NCBI GenBank assembly: GCA_037367405.1
Contig: JAZKJV010008264.1
Span: forward strand, 2,110,001-2,174,000
Reading direction: 5' to 3'
DNA from: Ottelia alismoides
Lineage: Eukaryota > Streptophyta > Magnoliopsida > Alismatales > Hydrocharitaceae
DNA: 64,000 nucleotides
Shown one piece after another: positions 33,671 to 45,887 of the stretch. Below the pieces are notes generated by a model. It did no database searches and was not told the origin of the DNA. It saw nothing but the letters and a program-made list of their open reading frames with translations. A program made the translations under genes and the position numbers. The number at the start of each line of letters is the position of its first letter. The stretch's first letter is position 1.

Positions 33671-35214
33671 TAATATGAGAATCTGCAACTCGGATAAAAA
33701 GAAGCGGGAACACATTCCGCTTTGCAAGTCCAACTTGCATCTCCCAATTCGGTCTTTAACACCCGAGCCCACCACCCCTAAGGCGATGTTGACCCGTCGT
33801 TAATTGAACCAACTGTCAACAGGAATAGTACTCGCTATACGCAATCCAATATCGCCCCAATAATATGAGGATCCGATATTGGGGTCACTACGTATACGGC
33901 CTTACTCTTTCGAGAAGCAAAGAGCCCGATCCAGATGCGCTTGCATACAGGAGCTGTCACTTCGGACAGGCGTCTCCTACATACAATCCCTGGCGACGGA
34001 ACCCTTTGCCTTGACGGGAGACCGTGGATGTCACTTATGTGATCCTCCACCTCATATTCAAATTTTAATTAATTATCGTGAATTACATTCACATAATTAA
34101 TTCTTCCAAGGGAATTATTAACTCTAATAATATTAGAGTATTTCAATCTTAATTGGATTCCAATTAATCTAATCATATTAAATTAATGATCCAATTAATA
34201 TCCAACAAACATTTTAATAGTTACTTGAATAATGGTATTATCTCAAATACGTATTATTTCGAATTTTAATAATTAGAAAAATACATCTTAATCCCTCGGA
34301 CATTATCCCGGCCCTATCCGCTGTCATGGCCAGTACCGACGAGAGTGGGACGGACCACATACGTTGCAACCCGCAACCCCAATGCTCTCCGACTAGGCAC
34401 CATATCCGCCTCGGGAAAGGATAATGTCAAATTGATTAATTTGTACTTGAGATGATCATCGGTTCTTCAACCGAAATTGTACCATATAGTAATAATCAAA
34501 ACATTTTTGATTAACATTATAATGAGATTTGCTAAACAAATCCCAAGTCCTATTCAAGCAACATGTTTGTTGGAATGTTGATCATGTAGATCATGTAACC
34601 AATCTTGATCTAGATCACATCTAATCATTTGTTGGTTAGGGCAAAGTCATTTAAGGACATAATTATCATTAAATATTTCACAAATATTTATGCATAATTA
34701 TTCCAGGAAATTAAACAATTTAATTTCACTAATTAGTTAAATGACAATCACTAGGTTCTTGATTAGGAAAGTATTTTCAGCAGTGACCCTCACTTACTAA
34801 AAATACCATATCTAAATCAATTTAAATCCAAATTAAGCAAAATAAATTTCTAAAGTTTGCTAACTTGATTTACAACAGAACCCAAGAGATTTGCACGCAT
34901 TTCAAGGCGTTTCAAATCCGCAATTAACATCTTAATTACGTCATGATCCGCAGTCCCCGAAACAGTGGATACATGTTCACTAAAATGAGCATATCTAGAG
35001 CAAACGGAATCGAAATCACGCAAACTCAGATCCTACGGTTTCCTTATTTAATGGGGAATAAAATCCAAATATTATTTTCGTGTTTAAACAATTTAAACAG
35101 TACCGAAAATAATATCAAAACAGAGATGCGAAAATGAAATGCAAGAAAACTTTCGCAAACCCTAATGAACCCAAGTCGTCCTCGGTTTATGGATCGTATC
35201 CAAAACCACCAACC
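33671..35214 (-). other. Long leader of the Copia element with GC-richer blocks
   Basis: No ORF with a known motif. Two blocks (about 33690-34050 and 34300-34430) are much richer in G/C than their AT-rich surroundings. The repeated phrase CCAATAATATGAG occurs at 33666 and 33857. The 72-codon minus-strand frame at 33835-34050 spans the first block without family resemblance. Confidence 0.45.
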
Positions 35215-35228
35215 TGGCTCTGATACCA
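35215..35228 (-). other. Primer-binding site of the Copia element
   Basis: TGGCTCTGATACCA (minus strand TGGTATCAGAGCCA), two bases from the right LTR. tRNA-iMet type. Confidence 0.95.
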
Positions 35229-35230
35229 CT

Positions 35231-37879
35231 TGAAGGATATGGTTAGATCCTCAAGCGCATCACGGAAGCGTGAGCGTCGCATCGAATACGACGAAGAACG
35301 ACTAGTCGCACTAGTTGTTCTATGCAGCGGAAATTAAAAATTTTTCTTGCGACGAAACCACATGATCCAAGAACACTTCTCGGATCGTTTCGTCTAAACC
35401 ACAAACAAGTATTAGGTTTACCTCTTGAAGCGTGGTTGCGATCGAGTCTCTAAACAAAGAGACCTCCTGTCTCAAGTCCGATCCGACGGAGGAGACGCTT
35501 GCGAGCGCGGGGATGAACCGCGTGCTTCTCGCAATCCATGTTGATGATCCAAGCGACGGATCTCCTGATCTCGACACACGAGATCTGATGTCTTCTTCAC
35601 GAGCGGGGCGCACCGAAGGAGACGGAGATCCACGAGCAAACCATCGGGCAGCATAACGACGATGCCGCGGCGATGGAGAACCTCTCTAGGGCATCCATGG
35701 TGGACGGCCACATGAGAGAGATAGAGAGAGGACGTGTAGAGAGAATGAGAGAGAGAGAGAGAGAGATTTGTTGCCTCTACTTATGTGTTTGTGTAAAGAA
35801 GAGCAATGGGGTGCCTCTCCTTTTATAGGGTTTTGGGATCCATGGATCTCAATCCATGTGTCAACACAAATCCAATAGTCCACATTAATTTGTGTTTCTT
35901 TCAATGGTCATAATTTGTTGCTAAAAACACAACAATAATTAATTTAATAAAAAATCAAATATACAATAAATATAATTTGATTTTATATCAAATTAATCTC
36001 CAATGGAGAAATAGGAAAGGAGGCAAGCCTCCTTCCATAAGGAGGGTGGACGGCCACCAATTCCTCATGGGAATTGTGGCCGTCCCCTCTCCTTTTTAGG
36101 AAGGGAGCTTCCTTTTCCTATTACATGAGATTATATTATCTCATGATTCTCTCCAATATTTGCAACAACTTTTGTTGCAAATTATTTCACAAAAATAAAT
36201 CCAATTTATTTTGTGAACATTACAATCATGCCATTGGAAATTTGTGAATCACACTCACAACCCAAAACAAAATGTAAATTACATTTTCAATTTAATGTCC
36301 AATGTGAATCCAATTCACATTAACATTTAATTAACAAATGTAAAACATCTCTCTCTTATATATTATAAATCACATTTATAATATATTTGATTAATGTGGA
36401 TATTGCTATCCACATTATTCATATCCATGATGATTAAATCACATTTAATCATTTTGGATCTCTATTCTCTTGTGTCCAAATAATATGAATCATATTCATA
36501 TTACTTACACCTTTGATAATCTAATTAAATAAGATGACTCTCTTTATAATATGAATCAAATTCATATTAATCATGATAATTAAATCACATTTAATTATCC
36601 ATATGCTCAATGCTCGGATACATATATCAACAATAGAATTATCCATGAACTCTTTCAAGGATAATGCGCTTTCTCCGCAGATACTTGGAGATAAGGACAG
36701 GGCGATTGTATTGTTCCACGTATAGTGACATGGATATTGAGATCGTATCTCAAATCCAGATCGCGGGCCTCCCATAGATGCTTGATTAAATCAAGACCGT
36801 AAATCTAATCTTCTCATTGTATCTGAATCACATCCAGATCAATGTCCAACACTTGGACCAAGATCAGATCACTTCTCTACTGAGAGGAGTCACTAAAATC
36901 CAGACCCGTTTCATCACTCCCTAGGAATGGAAGCATCATGGTTATACAATCGTTTATGATCACATCACCCTCAGGTATTCCCAATACCTGTACATCCTGC
37001 ATACTGGAAGACTCAGACTAAACCCGAAGTATTCGATCAACTTTATACTGTCTACTTCATGGTTTTATCAGTAAGTTTCTCATTCGATCATTGGGAGTCG
37101 GTATCGATCATATACTTTCCAAAAGCGTATATCATACCTAGGTCTTGATCATATACTTTCCAAAAGTATATATCAAACCTACAAATTCAGTCAAGCTTCC
37201 AAAGCGAGACTACCGTGCGCACGGAATTTGATTCTTCCCAATATCTCATGAGTGAGCTCATGTCTTCCGGTTCAGTAATTGAACCTGTATGATCCCTTTG
37301 AGAGATCGTATTAATCATATGCCCTTATATGCACACCAGCGCGCCGGTGTATAGACCTTGATTAGGTCATCAACCTATTGGTCTGCCAAATGTACATACT
37401 TAGACATATAGCAACACAACTGTCTCCGGTCAGAGGATGCGTGCCTATATCATGACAGCATATGATATAGGACTTTGGTTATCTCAATCTCGTTAAGTCA
37501 ACTCTTTGACCTAACTAATCTGACACCTCCGAATCTCTATTCCTATGCAGAGGACCTGCATCAAGAGGTCGGTCAGATATCAGCCTTCAGAGATAAGGAT
37601 TGCCATCTCCTACTCAGGCTGGAGATCATCTCTTAACAATCATCTGACGGTGCTTGATGAGTCCTCAATCTAACTCTTTAGATATTCATCTAAGCACCAT
37701 CCTCTATGATTCAATAATTGAATCAACAGCTGTATGATCGTTAAGATGGCCATGGTACATAACCCTAATTGTACTAAGGGACCTATTATGCAAATTATGT
37801 ATTCTTCATTTCAGATTAAGGAGTGAATTGCAATAACATTTATTGCATAATGGCTCGCCGTGGGCTCGCATTTCCAACA
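35231..37879 (-). repeat. 5' LTR (right copy) of the Copia element
   Basis: Same length as the left LTR, with about 12 scattered substitutions (for example near 35878, 35911, 36343, 36527-36529, 36935). Followed by CAACC at 37880-37884. Confidence 0.95.
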
Positions 37880-39055
37880 CAACCACCCTCGTGGATCTCT
37901 ATGGTGTGGCGAATCTTTCTTGGTTCACGTGACCGTGCTCAATCTTCTCGTCACCTGGGAATGCATATAAATTCTTCCTTTCAGTGCCCAGCTCCTCAGC
38001 TCGTGTCGCATACCCTCCTTTTGTCCTAGAGAGTTTCCCCTTGGTGACAGCTTTCGGAAACACCCTTTGGTGGCCGGAGTGAGTCCTTGTAGCCGACGCT
38101 CAAAGCACGTGGCCGGAGCACCGCCGCGTTTGAGCATCCCTGCCTGTTGTAGCGTGGTCGAGGCAACGACCCCCATCGCAACATCCTCCTGGAGCTAATG
38201 ATCGTTATAGGACCATCAGGTTGACCTCTCTTCATCCCTAGCTCCGATTATATCAGACCTTTCATCTGTCCTCCGCCAGCTTTGACCTGATGGTCGGAGC
38301 TCCATCAGTCGCATCCGTCCGTTCAGATAGACCCCCCAGTCCACTGTCGTCCTTCCCCCGCACCCTGATCACCCTAGACTTGGCTTAGATCTCCAAGATT
38401 AGGATCGAAGTTCCTCCCCCGCTTCGCCGGAACTTCAAATCCCATCCCACCGTCGCTTCCCTTAGTTTTTAGTCAAATAACCATCGCCAAAGCATTCCTC
38501 CGAGCAGAAGCTTTCACCCCGCAGGTCGAGTCGCGCGTGGACACCCCCAGAGCACCTCAGCACACCTTCGCCGAAGCCATTCCAGGTTGCAGCCACCTTT
38601 CCGGAGGTCTGACCGGTGGATGCTCCACTCGCCACTGCCACCCAACGCGGAGGAGCGTCGCGAGTCGAGCCCCCCCTCCTGATCGATCATCAGATGCCCA
38701 GAGTACCCCCAGTCCTCCGGCGAACCTCGCTAGGGAGGAGTTCTTCCAGGACCTCCAGTAGCTGTTGGATCTCTCCTCCTCCCCAGTTAGCATCTGGATT
38801 ATCCATCGTCTAATCCTGTCAGGCCGTTAGATCTGATATCTAACGGCCTTGTACGCCCCACGTTCGTCATCTTGTCAGAGCTGTTGGATGCGCCCGCTGC
38901 CTTTATCAGGACCGCTCGCTTCCAGCCAATCAGCGCCAGCCACCTATCACCCGACGTGAGCCACACGCCCAGCCTGGGTAATTTTCTCCCTTTATCCTGT
39001 CTTTATTTTATTTTTCATTTAGTCTGTAAAATAAATATAACACTGTGGATCATTT
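37880..39055 (+). repeat. Old LTR related to the gag-only element, second part
   Basis: Continues 26363-27272 across the Copia insertion. It is GC-rich like the middle of the gag-only LTR and keeps its landmarks in order: a TATA-like TGCATATAAAT at 37962, CGGAG-rich blocks, TAACGGCC hairpin sequence (38823-38852), and GGGTAATTTTCTCC..TAGTCTGTAAA near 38978-39045. Similarity fades at about 39055, so the LTR is truncated. ORFs here are on the same footing as other LTR ORFs and are not called. Confidence 0.65.
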
Positions 39056-39943
39056 TGTGTGTATAAGAGAAATATAGTTGTATTTTGATTTGTAAATATA
39101 GTTGTAGATATGTGATTTGTATTTTGATATGTGTATTAAGATATGGATTTCCATTAACACTTTAATGTGTGTATAAGTAGCATGCGTGAAGTATGTGCGT
39201 ACATATATGTGTGGTACAACATGTGTAGTATGCGCGTAGGTGTGTATGTATGAGTAAGTGAGTGTGTATATTTAGTGGTGTGTATGCATGTAGGTGGTGT
39301 GTAATAGAAGAATCTGATGATGCATTCATACTCGAGTAAGAGCATAATAATATATCAATTATTGATCTTATATTTGATTATATTCCCGTGGCAGCTCTGA
39401 TAGTTATACGAACTAATATAATGGGCATTCACCTATACGGTGGAAGCCCTTTTTTCTTTAAAAAAAAATATAATGGACAATATGAAATGGTAACAGATGA
39501 ATCAACCGATTGGAGTTTGAATGAAAATATTGGTGCTCTTTAACATTCAAGTAATAGATATTAATACCTCTATACTTAGTTAATTTTAAAAGCTTCTCGA
39601 TACGTTAGATAAAATTTCATTTTAATTTCTATGTTAACATGATCAATCCTCCTCAATATCTAATGAATCCATTATTCACCGATTCCCATCTTTTTAATAA
39701 AATACATGTAAATATTCACCGATTCCCATCTTTTTAATAAAATAAGATACCTTGACTCTTTCATTTTGGTTAAGCTCTTAATAAAATACATGTAAATATT
39801 CACCGATTCCCATCTTTTTAATAATAACATCATTTATTAATAATGTATAATTAACATTTATTTATACCTAAATAAAAAAATTAGAAAAAGAATAGAAGAT
39901 GATTGTATACATGTACCATATATACAAACTAACCCTCACCGCT
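39056..39943. other. AT-rich stretch with GT-rich tract, no gene
   Basis: 39110-39300 is rich in GTGTGTATG-like words. From 39400 on it is plain AT-rich sequence up to the CCGCT target site. Confidence 0.6.
39673..39825. repeat. Three direct copies of a 27-base unit
   Basis: TATTCACCGATTCCCATCTT followed by TTTAATA occurs at 39673, 39713 and 39797. Copies 1 and 3 are also linked to AATAAAATACATGTAAA. Confidence 0.95.
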
Positions 39944-42900
39944 TGATGAGCCGAAAATCCTATTAATTCGAATCAGAAAAAATAGATCAACGGTCGTTGC
40001 GACCCGGATCGATAGATCAATCAGCTCAGTCAATAAAAATTGTAAGATCAGACCACCAAAATCGGATAAAAATCAAATGAAATCAATAGTGGCCCTGGCT
40101 ATTGGATTAGCCTGGTATAGCGACCAGGGTCGGACTCAGGGAGCACGTGATGGCCTTGCGACCTACGAAGTAGTCAGAAATAATGAAAAATAAAAGAAAA
40201 ATATTTTTGGTGGATTTTTAATAATTTTTATATTTTTTGGATTTTTGAATAATAAAGAAAATAAGAAAAACAAGGAAACAAGCAACTTCACACAATTATT
40301 TAACTACTCAAATAATCTCAAAAAATCAAACAATAATGTTTTTACCTTTTTTACATTTTCTATGTTTTTGATTAATTTTTGAGGTTTTTCTGATTTTTAG
40401 GGAATTTTATAAAAATCAAACAAGAACAGAGAAGAGTGCAGCTGTCCAGTCAGGTTTCTAGGGCCAAATTAAAATGCAAAATGGCCCTAATAAAACCTGA
40501 AGTAATTTTCCTGTGAAGTATAAAATACAAGGAAAAATTAGGCACTGGGTTTATTAATTTTTTATTTTTCTTTGAATTATTAGAATTTTTATGGGTTTTT
40601 AAGGGTTTTGTATTTTTTATAGATTTTATAAATCTAAAAATGACAAAAATTGGTCAGAAAATCAAACACAGCAAAAAAACAATATCTAATTTTTTTGTAA
40701 TTTTTAAAGGTGTTTTAATATATATTTGTGATTTTTAAAACTAGACAGTAAGAAAAATGCTTGTTTTTGAATTTTTAAAAATAATAAAAAGTGTCAAAAA
40801 TGTCTCCAAAAATTAGAAAAATTTTACACCATGGCAGGAGCCATGTATCCAATTTTCATCAAATTTGGAGTAGTTTTGCTATTTTATTAAAATCAAACAC
40901 AAAGACATAGTGCACAGGGACCTAAATGCAAGAAAACATGTTTTCAGGGGCTGAAATGTAACAAATACAAGAAGTAGGGGGGTCCTCGTGCAAATTCTCC
41001 AAAATCCCACGTGCGCTGCACGTGTTCTGGGCACAGAAGGACCAAAATGTAAGAAAACTTACTTCCGAGGACTTAGTAGCAACACGTGCTAAAAGTCCAG
41101 GGAAGAAGTTGCAAATAGCCCAGAATATTCAGCACATGTCAATTAAAACCACGTACAGGGGTATAAGTGCAAATATCAAGAAAGATTTTTCATTCAATAA
41201 CATATCAGAACTACAACCCAACTAATGCAAATACCCCTGAAAGTCACGTGACGATGCACGTATTCCACGTAGACTGGGGTATAAATGCAAATAAAACAAG
41301 CATGAGGTCCTAAGTGCAAAATATCCAGAATAAAAACAACTAAACTAAATATTTACAGGACTATAATGTAAATGACAAAGCAGGAGGGGCCTAGGAGTAA
41401 ATTACCCCTTATTATGATCCGAGGGTGGAGGACGCGCCACGTGCGGGATCAGACAGTTGTGGATGGTGGCACCTCTCCAGCTGATGGACACTCCAGATGA
41501 GCTCCGATAGCGGATCTGATGGCTGATGAACGCTTGGGGGCTCACCACGTGTCAATCAAACGTCAGCTGCTGGAGACGAAACCCTAGGCTCGATCGGACG
41601 GCTCCGGTCAGATCTGGAGCGGCTACGGGAGAATGGACGATCGGGGAGGCCTCTGGAAGAACAGATGGCCGGCGAGGTTCGTCGGGCCGATACTCGCGCC
41701 TGGGGACTCCCCGGAAGATGCTGAGATGCGGAGAAGAAGCGCCTTGGTGGTCCGCAGCTTCAGAACTGCTTCGACGAGAACGGGGAGCTCTGAAGAGCTC
41801 CGGCGACGGTGACGACCTGGAGCACCTGTGCTCTGAAGTCCCAACCTCCAGATGAGGTCGATTTGACCTGATACCTGCACAGGAAGAAAGAGGGACCGAG
41901 GGCAAACTGCCTCGACCCGTTAGCGCACGTGAAAGGTGAAAGGTGCGGCAGAATGGAGGTCCTCCGGCGAGCGGCGGAGGAGGAGGACCGAAGTCCCTGC
42001 TCCGGGGCGAGTCAGGGGGAATGGGTAGGTGGAGAAGCTGAGGAGGAGGCTCGTGAAGGTGGTGGTGTTGTCGGATGGGCAAGTGGATGGACGGAGACGA
42101 CAGGCGGAGGCGGCGGAGCTACGACTACTGAAATCGAAAACCTGAAACCTACGCTAATCTACGTCCTAAAGAAGTTACCTGGTGGATGCGTTAGACTAGG
42201 CTGGAGCTTGGGGAACTCCGGGGTCATTGCCTGCACGGGATCGTCGAGTTCCCGAGGTTGGGCGCGCTCGCGGCGGCGCACGGCGGCGAAGCCATCGGAT
42301 CAGAGGCTTCCCGACGCTTCGAGCCTCACTTCCGCTCCGGAGAGCACCGCTGTCACTCAGGCAAGCCGGAGGAGTTCCTTGGACTCGATGGGGAGGTCCA
42401 AAGATGTGTGAAATGGCTGCCGGAGGTGAGGTTAAATATGGCTAGGGGTCCGAGAAGACGAAGGTCGGGCGACCAGGTCACAACTCGGATCCCCAAAACC
42501 CACCTCGGGCGAGGGTCTCGGATCTACAGGGAATCCATGGAGCCCGGGGTTCGAGGAAATGGTGATCGGATCGAGCGGGGAAAAAGAGGAGAAGTTGGGT
42601 CGTCGCTCGGATCCGCAAGGGAAGAGGGTCCGCGGGGGAAGTTGACCGGGGTCAACTATCCCCCATGGACCAATCAAATTATTCCGTTTTTACATTATTT
42701 AAAAATTTATTTAAAAATAGTAAATGATATTTTCAAAAAACTCATAACATAAAAATGTTTTTTTATTTTTTAACTATTTTTTAGTGATTTTTATTTATTT
42801 TTCTGATATATAATTTAGGTATTTACAAAATATTATTATTATATACATGTATATACATATGTATTTTTTATTTTAAATTATTTATTTTTATACAAATTAT

Positions 42901-43625
42901 TCCAATTTTAAATTTTTTTATTTATAGGATTAAATTTAGAATAAAGGGGTATTTTTATTTTGTTTTTATTAATTATTTACAAGGGTTAAATAAATACTTT
43001 TATTTATATACATATGTGGTATATATACAATATGATTTTGGTTTTTATTTTTTATTTCCTTTTATTTTTATTTTATTTTTGTGATTTTTATTTTATTTAT
43101 ATACCATATGGGATAAGGGAATATATACATATTTTTATGGAATTTTATTTATTTATTTACAAGGTAAAATAAATATATACATGATCTTATGGTGAATACA
43201 CACAAGGAAGGATGTTTTTATTTTTATTTTTAATCCTTTTATTTTGGTTTTGTATTTACAAATATATACAGATATATACAAACTCATTTTTATTTTTATT
43301 TTTAGAGGAAAATATTTTTATTTTATTTACAGGTATATTTACACACATGAGCTCCCTATCTCTCTCTACTTTGGCTTTTATGCGGTCAGGCCCATGTTGA
43401 GCCCTCCCTTGGGATTAGGTTTCTCAATATTTATTCTAAATATTTTCCTATTTTTTCTTTTGTCTTTTTATTCTTTTATTTATGCACAAAAACATGCTAA
43501 TAATTTACTTTTATATAATGCATGCACTTTGGTAATTATTTGTATTTACATGAATGTACATGTGTTTGGCAAAGGTTTTTGTAGCTAAAATATAAGAATA
43601 AAGAGTGATGAATGGGTATTCATCA
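39944..43625 (-). repeat. 3' LTR (left copy) of the gag-only element
   Basis: 3682 bp, with AT-rich ends and a GC-rich middle (41400-42660). The middle carries several long frames on both strands (for example 41552-42082, 42258-42752), but they shift between the two LTRs and have no family match, so I treat them as LTR sequence. Confidence 0.93.
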
Positions 43626-43640
43626 CCCCCCTATACTTAA
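43626..43640 (-). other. Polypurine tract of the gag-only element
   Basis: TTAAGTATAGGGGGG on the minus strand, abutting the LTR. The same words recur upstream (minus sense) at 45228-45660. Confidence 0.9.
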
Positions 43641-45370
43641 CTTTGCTAGTCCCTTAGCAAACACTTATTTGAAAAAGAAGTGAAAAAGAGAAAGAAAAAG
43701 AAAAAGAGAAGAATATACATAGATTAAGGATGATTATTAAACTTTCCTTCATTAAATTGAAATATGGAGCTCGATCAGATCTTTGGATTATTAATGTGTC
43801 GGAACCTTATTTGGACTTAAGCTTAAAACTCAACAGCCTCTAAATTCCACCCATCTATGGGCAAGACTCCTCAATAAACCAGATCAGAACAAGTCTACAT
43901 ACACAAACTCTAATGACCATGAATCTTTCCATGCGGTGTAAGTGATAGGTAGCTCCCCACCTCAGAAGTAATAAAGAAACAACCTCCCCCAACCTGGTAA
44001 CTCTAATGCCTCGGTCTAGCAACTCTTTCCTCGAGAAGCGGGGTATTCCCTTCTAAGTTCAAGTGCAACCGGCTCAAGAAGAGGGGGAAAAAGAGAATGG
44101 ACCATGACCAGTGTAGCCATGTATCCTTGGAAGCTCTAATCAGTGTAGCTGAGTCTCCCGCTGCAAGCTTCATGAGATGTAAAATGCATACCATAAGCTT
44201 TTGCTTTATTTGACTATATACACTCCGGTGGGATTATTAAATTTTTAATCCGACCCACCACTTTTTTGGAGTTCTTTTCTTTTTGCACACACTTTTTTTT
44301 CATGTGCAACTGTACAACATATCTACATGGTGCAGCATATATACAAGGAATTTTTCCTCTTGAGCCAGTAGACTATCCCTCTTTTGAAGCTTTATTGCAA
44401 CCCACAACTTCTGTCTTGAGACTTCATCACCACCAGACCAAGTTGAGACGCACTTCCTTCACTAGAAGAAGAAGAGAGGTTCCTCCTAGAAGTACTACCC
44501 TCATATGCTACCCCAAGCCAAAGGAAATTGCCTCCTCACCACCTCATCCGTGGAGAGCTATGTGTAAAGTGCTGATGCAAGTAAAGCCATTGTCTCTAAG
44601 AGTCATGTGTGTGTTGTTAAGTGATCTACTTAGGCTCATCGAGATGACATATGCTCATAGACTAGTGGAGTCAAAGAATTAAGTCCCAATGGACCTGAAA
44701 AGCCTTAACCCTAAGCCCTATAAGGTTCCTCTTAGAATTAGGTGGATTAAGATCTTTAATCAAGCTCCATTTCCCAATTTAATTCCAGGCTAGTTTAAAT
44801 GTCAACTAGAATCCAGAAAAATTATACAAATATTTACAAATATGCAATTTACAAATATTTACAATTGTGCAAAATTTTTGAAAAATGTTTGAAAACATGG
44901 ATGTATGCATGAATGCAAGTTTTGCAAAATATTTACAAACATTTACACAAGGTTTTTGCAAACTTTTTGTTTTCAAAACATTTTGGAAAAATTTTGTATT
45001 ATATACATAATTTTGATATGAAAAATATTTACAAATCCTTTACACAAATCATTTTACAATCATTTGTACAAAAATAATTTGTATAAATAAATAGGTATGT
45101 GCAAAATGAATTTTATATACAAGGGAAAAAATTTTAATTTTTGTGAGTTTTTAGCCATTTTTATTTATTCACACACTCACACAAAGTACGAGTTATGGCT
45201 AAAGTATATATGAAATATATACACACCCCCTATACTTAGCTCGAACGATGTCCTCAGAGTGATCAAGAGCGATGAAGAAGACATAACTCGTGCTTGGTAT
45301 AGGGAAGTGAAAAAGAAGGCTATATACAACGATGAATGAATGAATAGAAATCAAGAAGATCTCGGCGTTT
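43641..45370 (-). other. 3' non-coding part of the gag-only element
   Basis: No family-like frame. The plus-strand frame 44266-44682 (138 codons) is antisense to the element and lacks any recognised motif. 44810-45110 is AT-rich with many AATATTTACAAA-like words. A single PPT-like CCCCCTATACTTA lies at 45228-45240. Confidence 0.5.
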
Positions 45371-45680
45371 CCCCCTATACTTAGGATCAAGTAATCCTAA
45401 GTATAATAGGCTGTACACAAAGGGAAAATCGAGTGAAGAATGTACAGGATCTACCTCCCCCCCTATACTTAGGGTAAAATATCCCTAAGTATAGGCAACA
45501 AAATAGGGGTAGCAAGACACGAAGAAAACAGATATATACAAGAAGGAGGGGCATCACTCCCCCTATACTTAAGGTGAAGAACCTTAAGTATAGGCAACAA
45601 CAAAAGTGATGAAACAGAACGAACGAGCAACCCGGTGTTTCCACCCCCTATACTAAGGATGAAGAATATCCTAAGTATAG
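45371..45680 (-). repeat. Four PPT-like hairpins, period 85-98 bp
   Basis: Units at 45374-45406, 45463-45496, 45561-45594 and 45646-45680. Each has CCCCCTATACT at one side and AAGTATAGG (or AAGTATAA/AAGTATAG) at the other, folding into a stem. The inner stem differs by unit but always pairs: GGAT/ATCC, GGG/CCC, AAGGT/ACCTT, AGGAT/ATCCT. On the minus strand each carries AGTATAGGGGG, like the element's own PPT. Confidence 0.88.
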
Positions 45681-45887
45681 CAAAGTTAATCCTAAGCGAG
45701 ACCTGGGGTGAAAACAAGAAAGGAAGAAAGAAAGATCAAACTAAGACAAAACACGTATATACAAAAGAGTACAATGTTGAGGTGCCTCTCAACAAGCGCT
45801 AGGTTTTACGCCTCTAGCTGGGCGCAAAGGCTAGGATAATGCGGTATCCAGGTTCAGGACGGCATCGGTAAGTCGAATGCCGTACTG
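45681..45887 (-). other. Spacer between gag stop and hairpin array
   Basis: No frame of interest. It contains CCTAAGCGAGACC and a stretch of mixed composition up to the gag stop codon at 45888. Confidence 0.4.

Larger units (their letters stand above)
27273..37879 (-). mobile_element. Complete Ty1/Copia LTR retrotransposon (10.6 kb)
   Basis: LTRs 27273-29921 and 35231-37879 are both 2649 bp, start TGAAGGATAT and end TTCCAACA on the plus strand (element sense TGTTGGAA..CCTTCA). CAACC target duplications flank it (27268-27272, 37880-37884). PBS at 35215-35228 and PPT at 29922-29932 put it on the minus strand. The interior keeps, in Copia order, a weak gag trace, integrase, RT and RNase H, all heavily broken. 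I count about 12 LTR differences and no indel, so insertion was recent although the genes are old ruins. Confidence 0.95.

Noticed and set aside
37880..38820. Candidate GC-rich host gene exon between Copia and 39055
   Set aside because: The target duplication links it to 27272, and the landmarks run in the same order as in the gag-only LTR, so it is better explained as the rest of that old LTR.
41552..42082. 176-codon Pro/Ser/Arg-rich frame and other long frames in 41526-42752 and 50588-51887
   Set aside because: GC-rich middle of the gag-only LTR; overlapping frames on both strands, differing in length between the two LTRs, no domain.
44266..44682. 138-codon plus-strand frame
   Set aside because: Antisense to the host element, no motif, composition like its surroundings.
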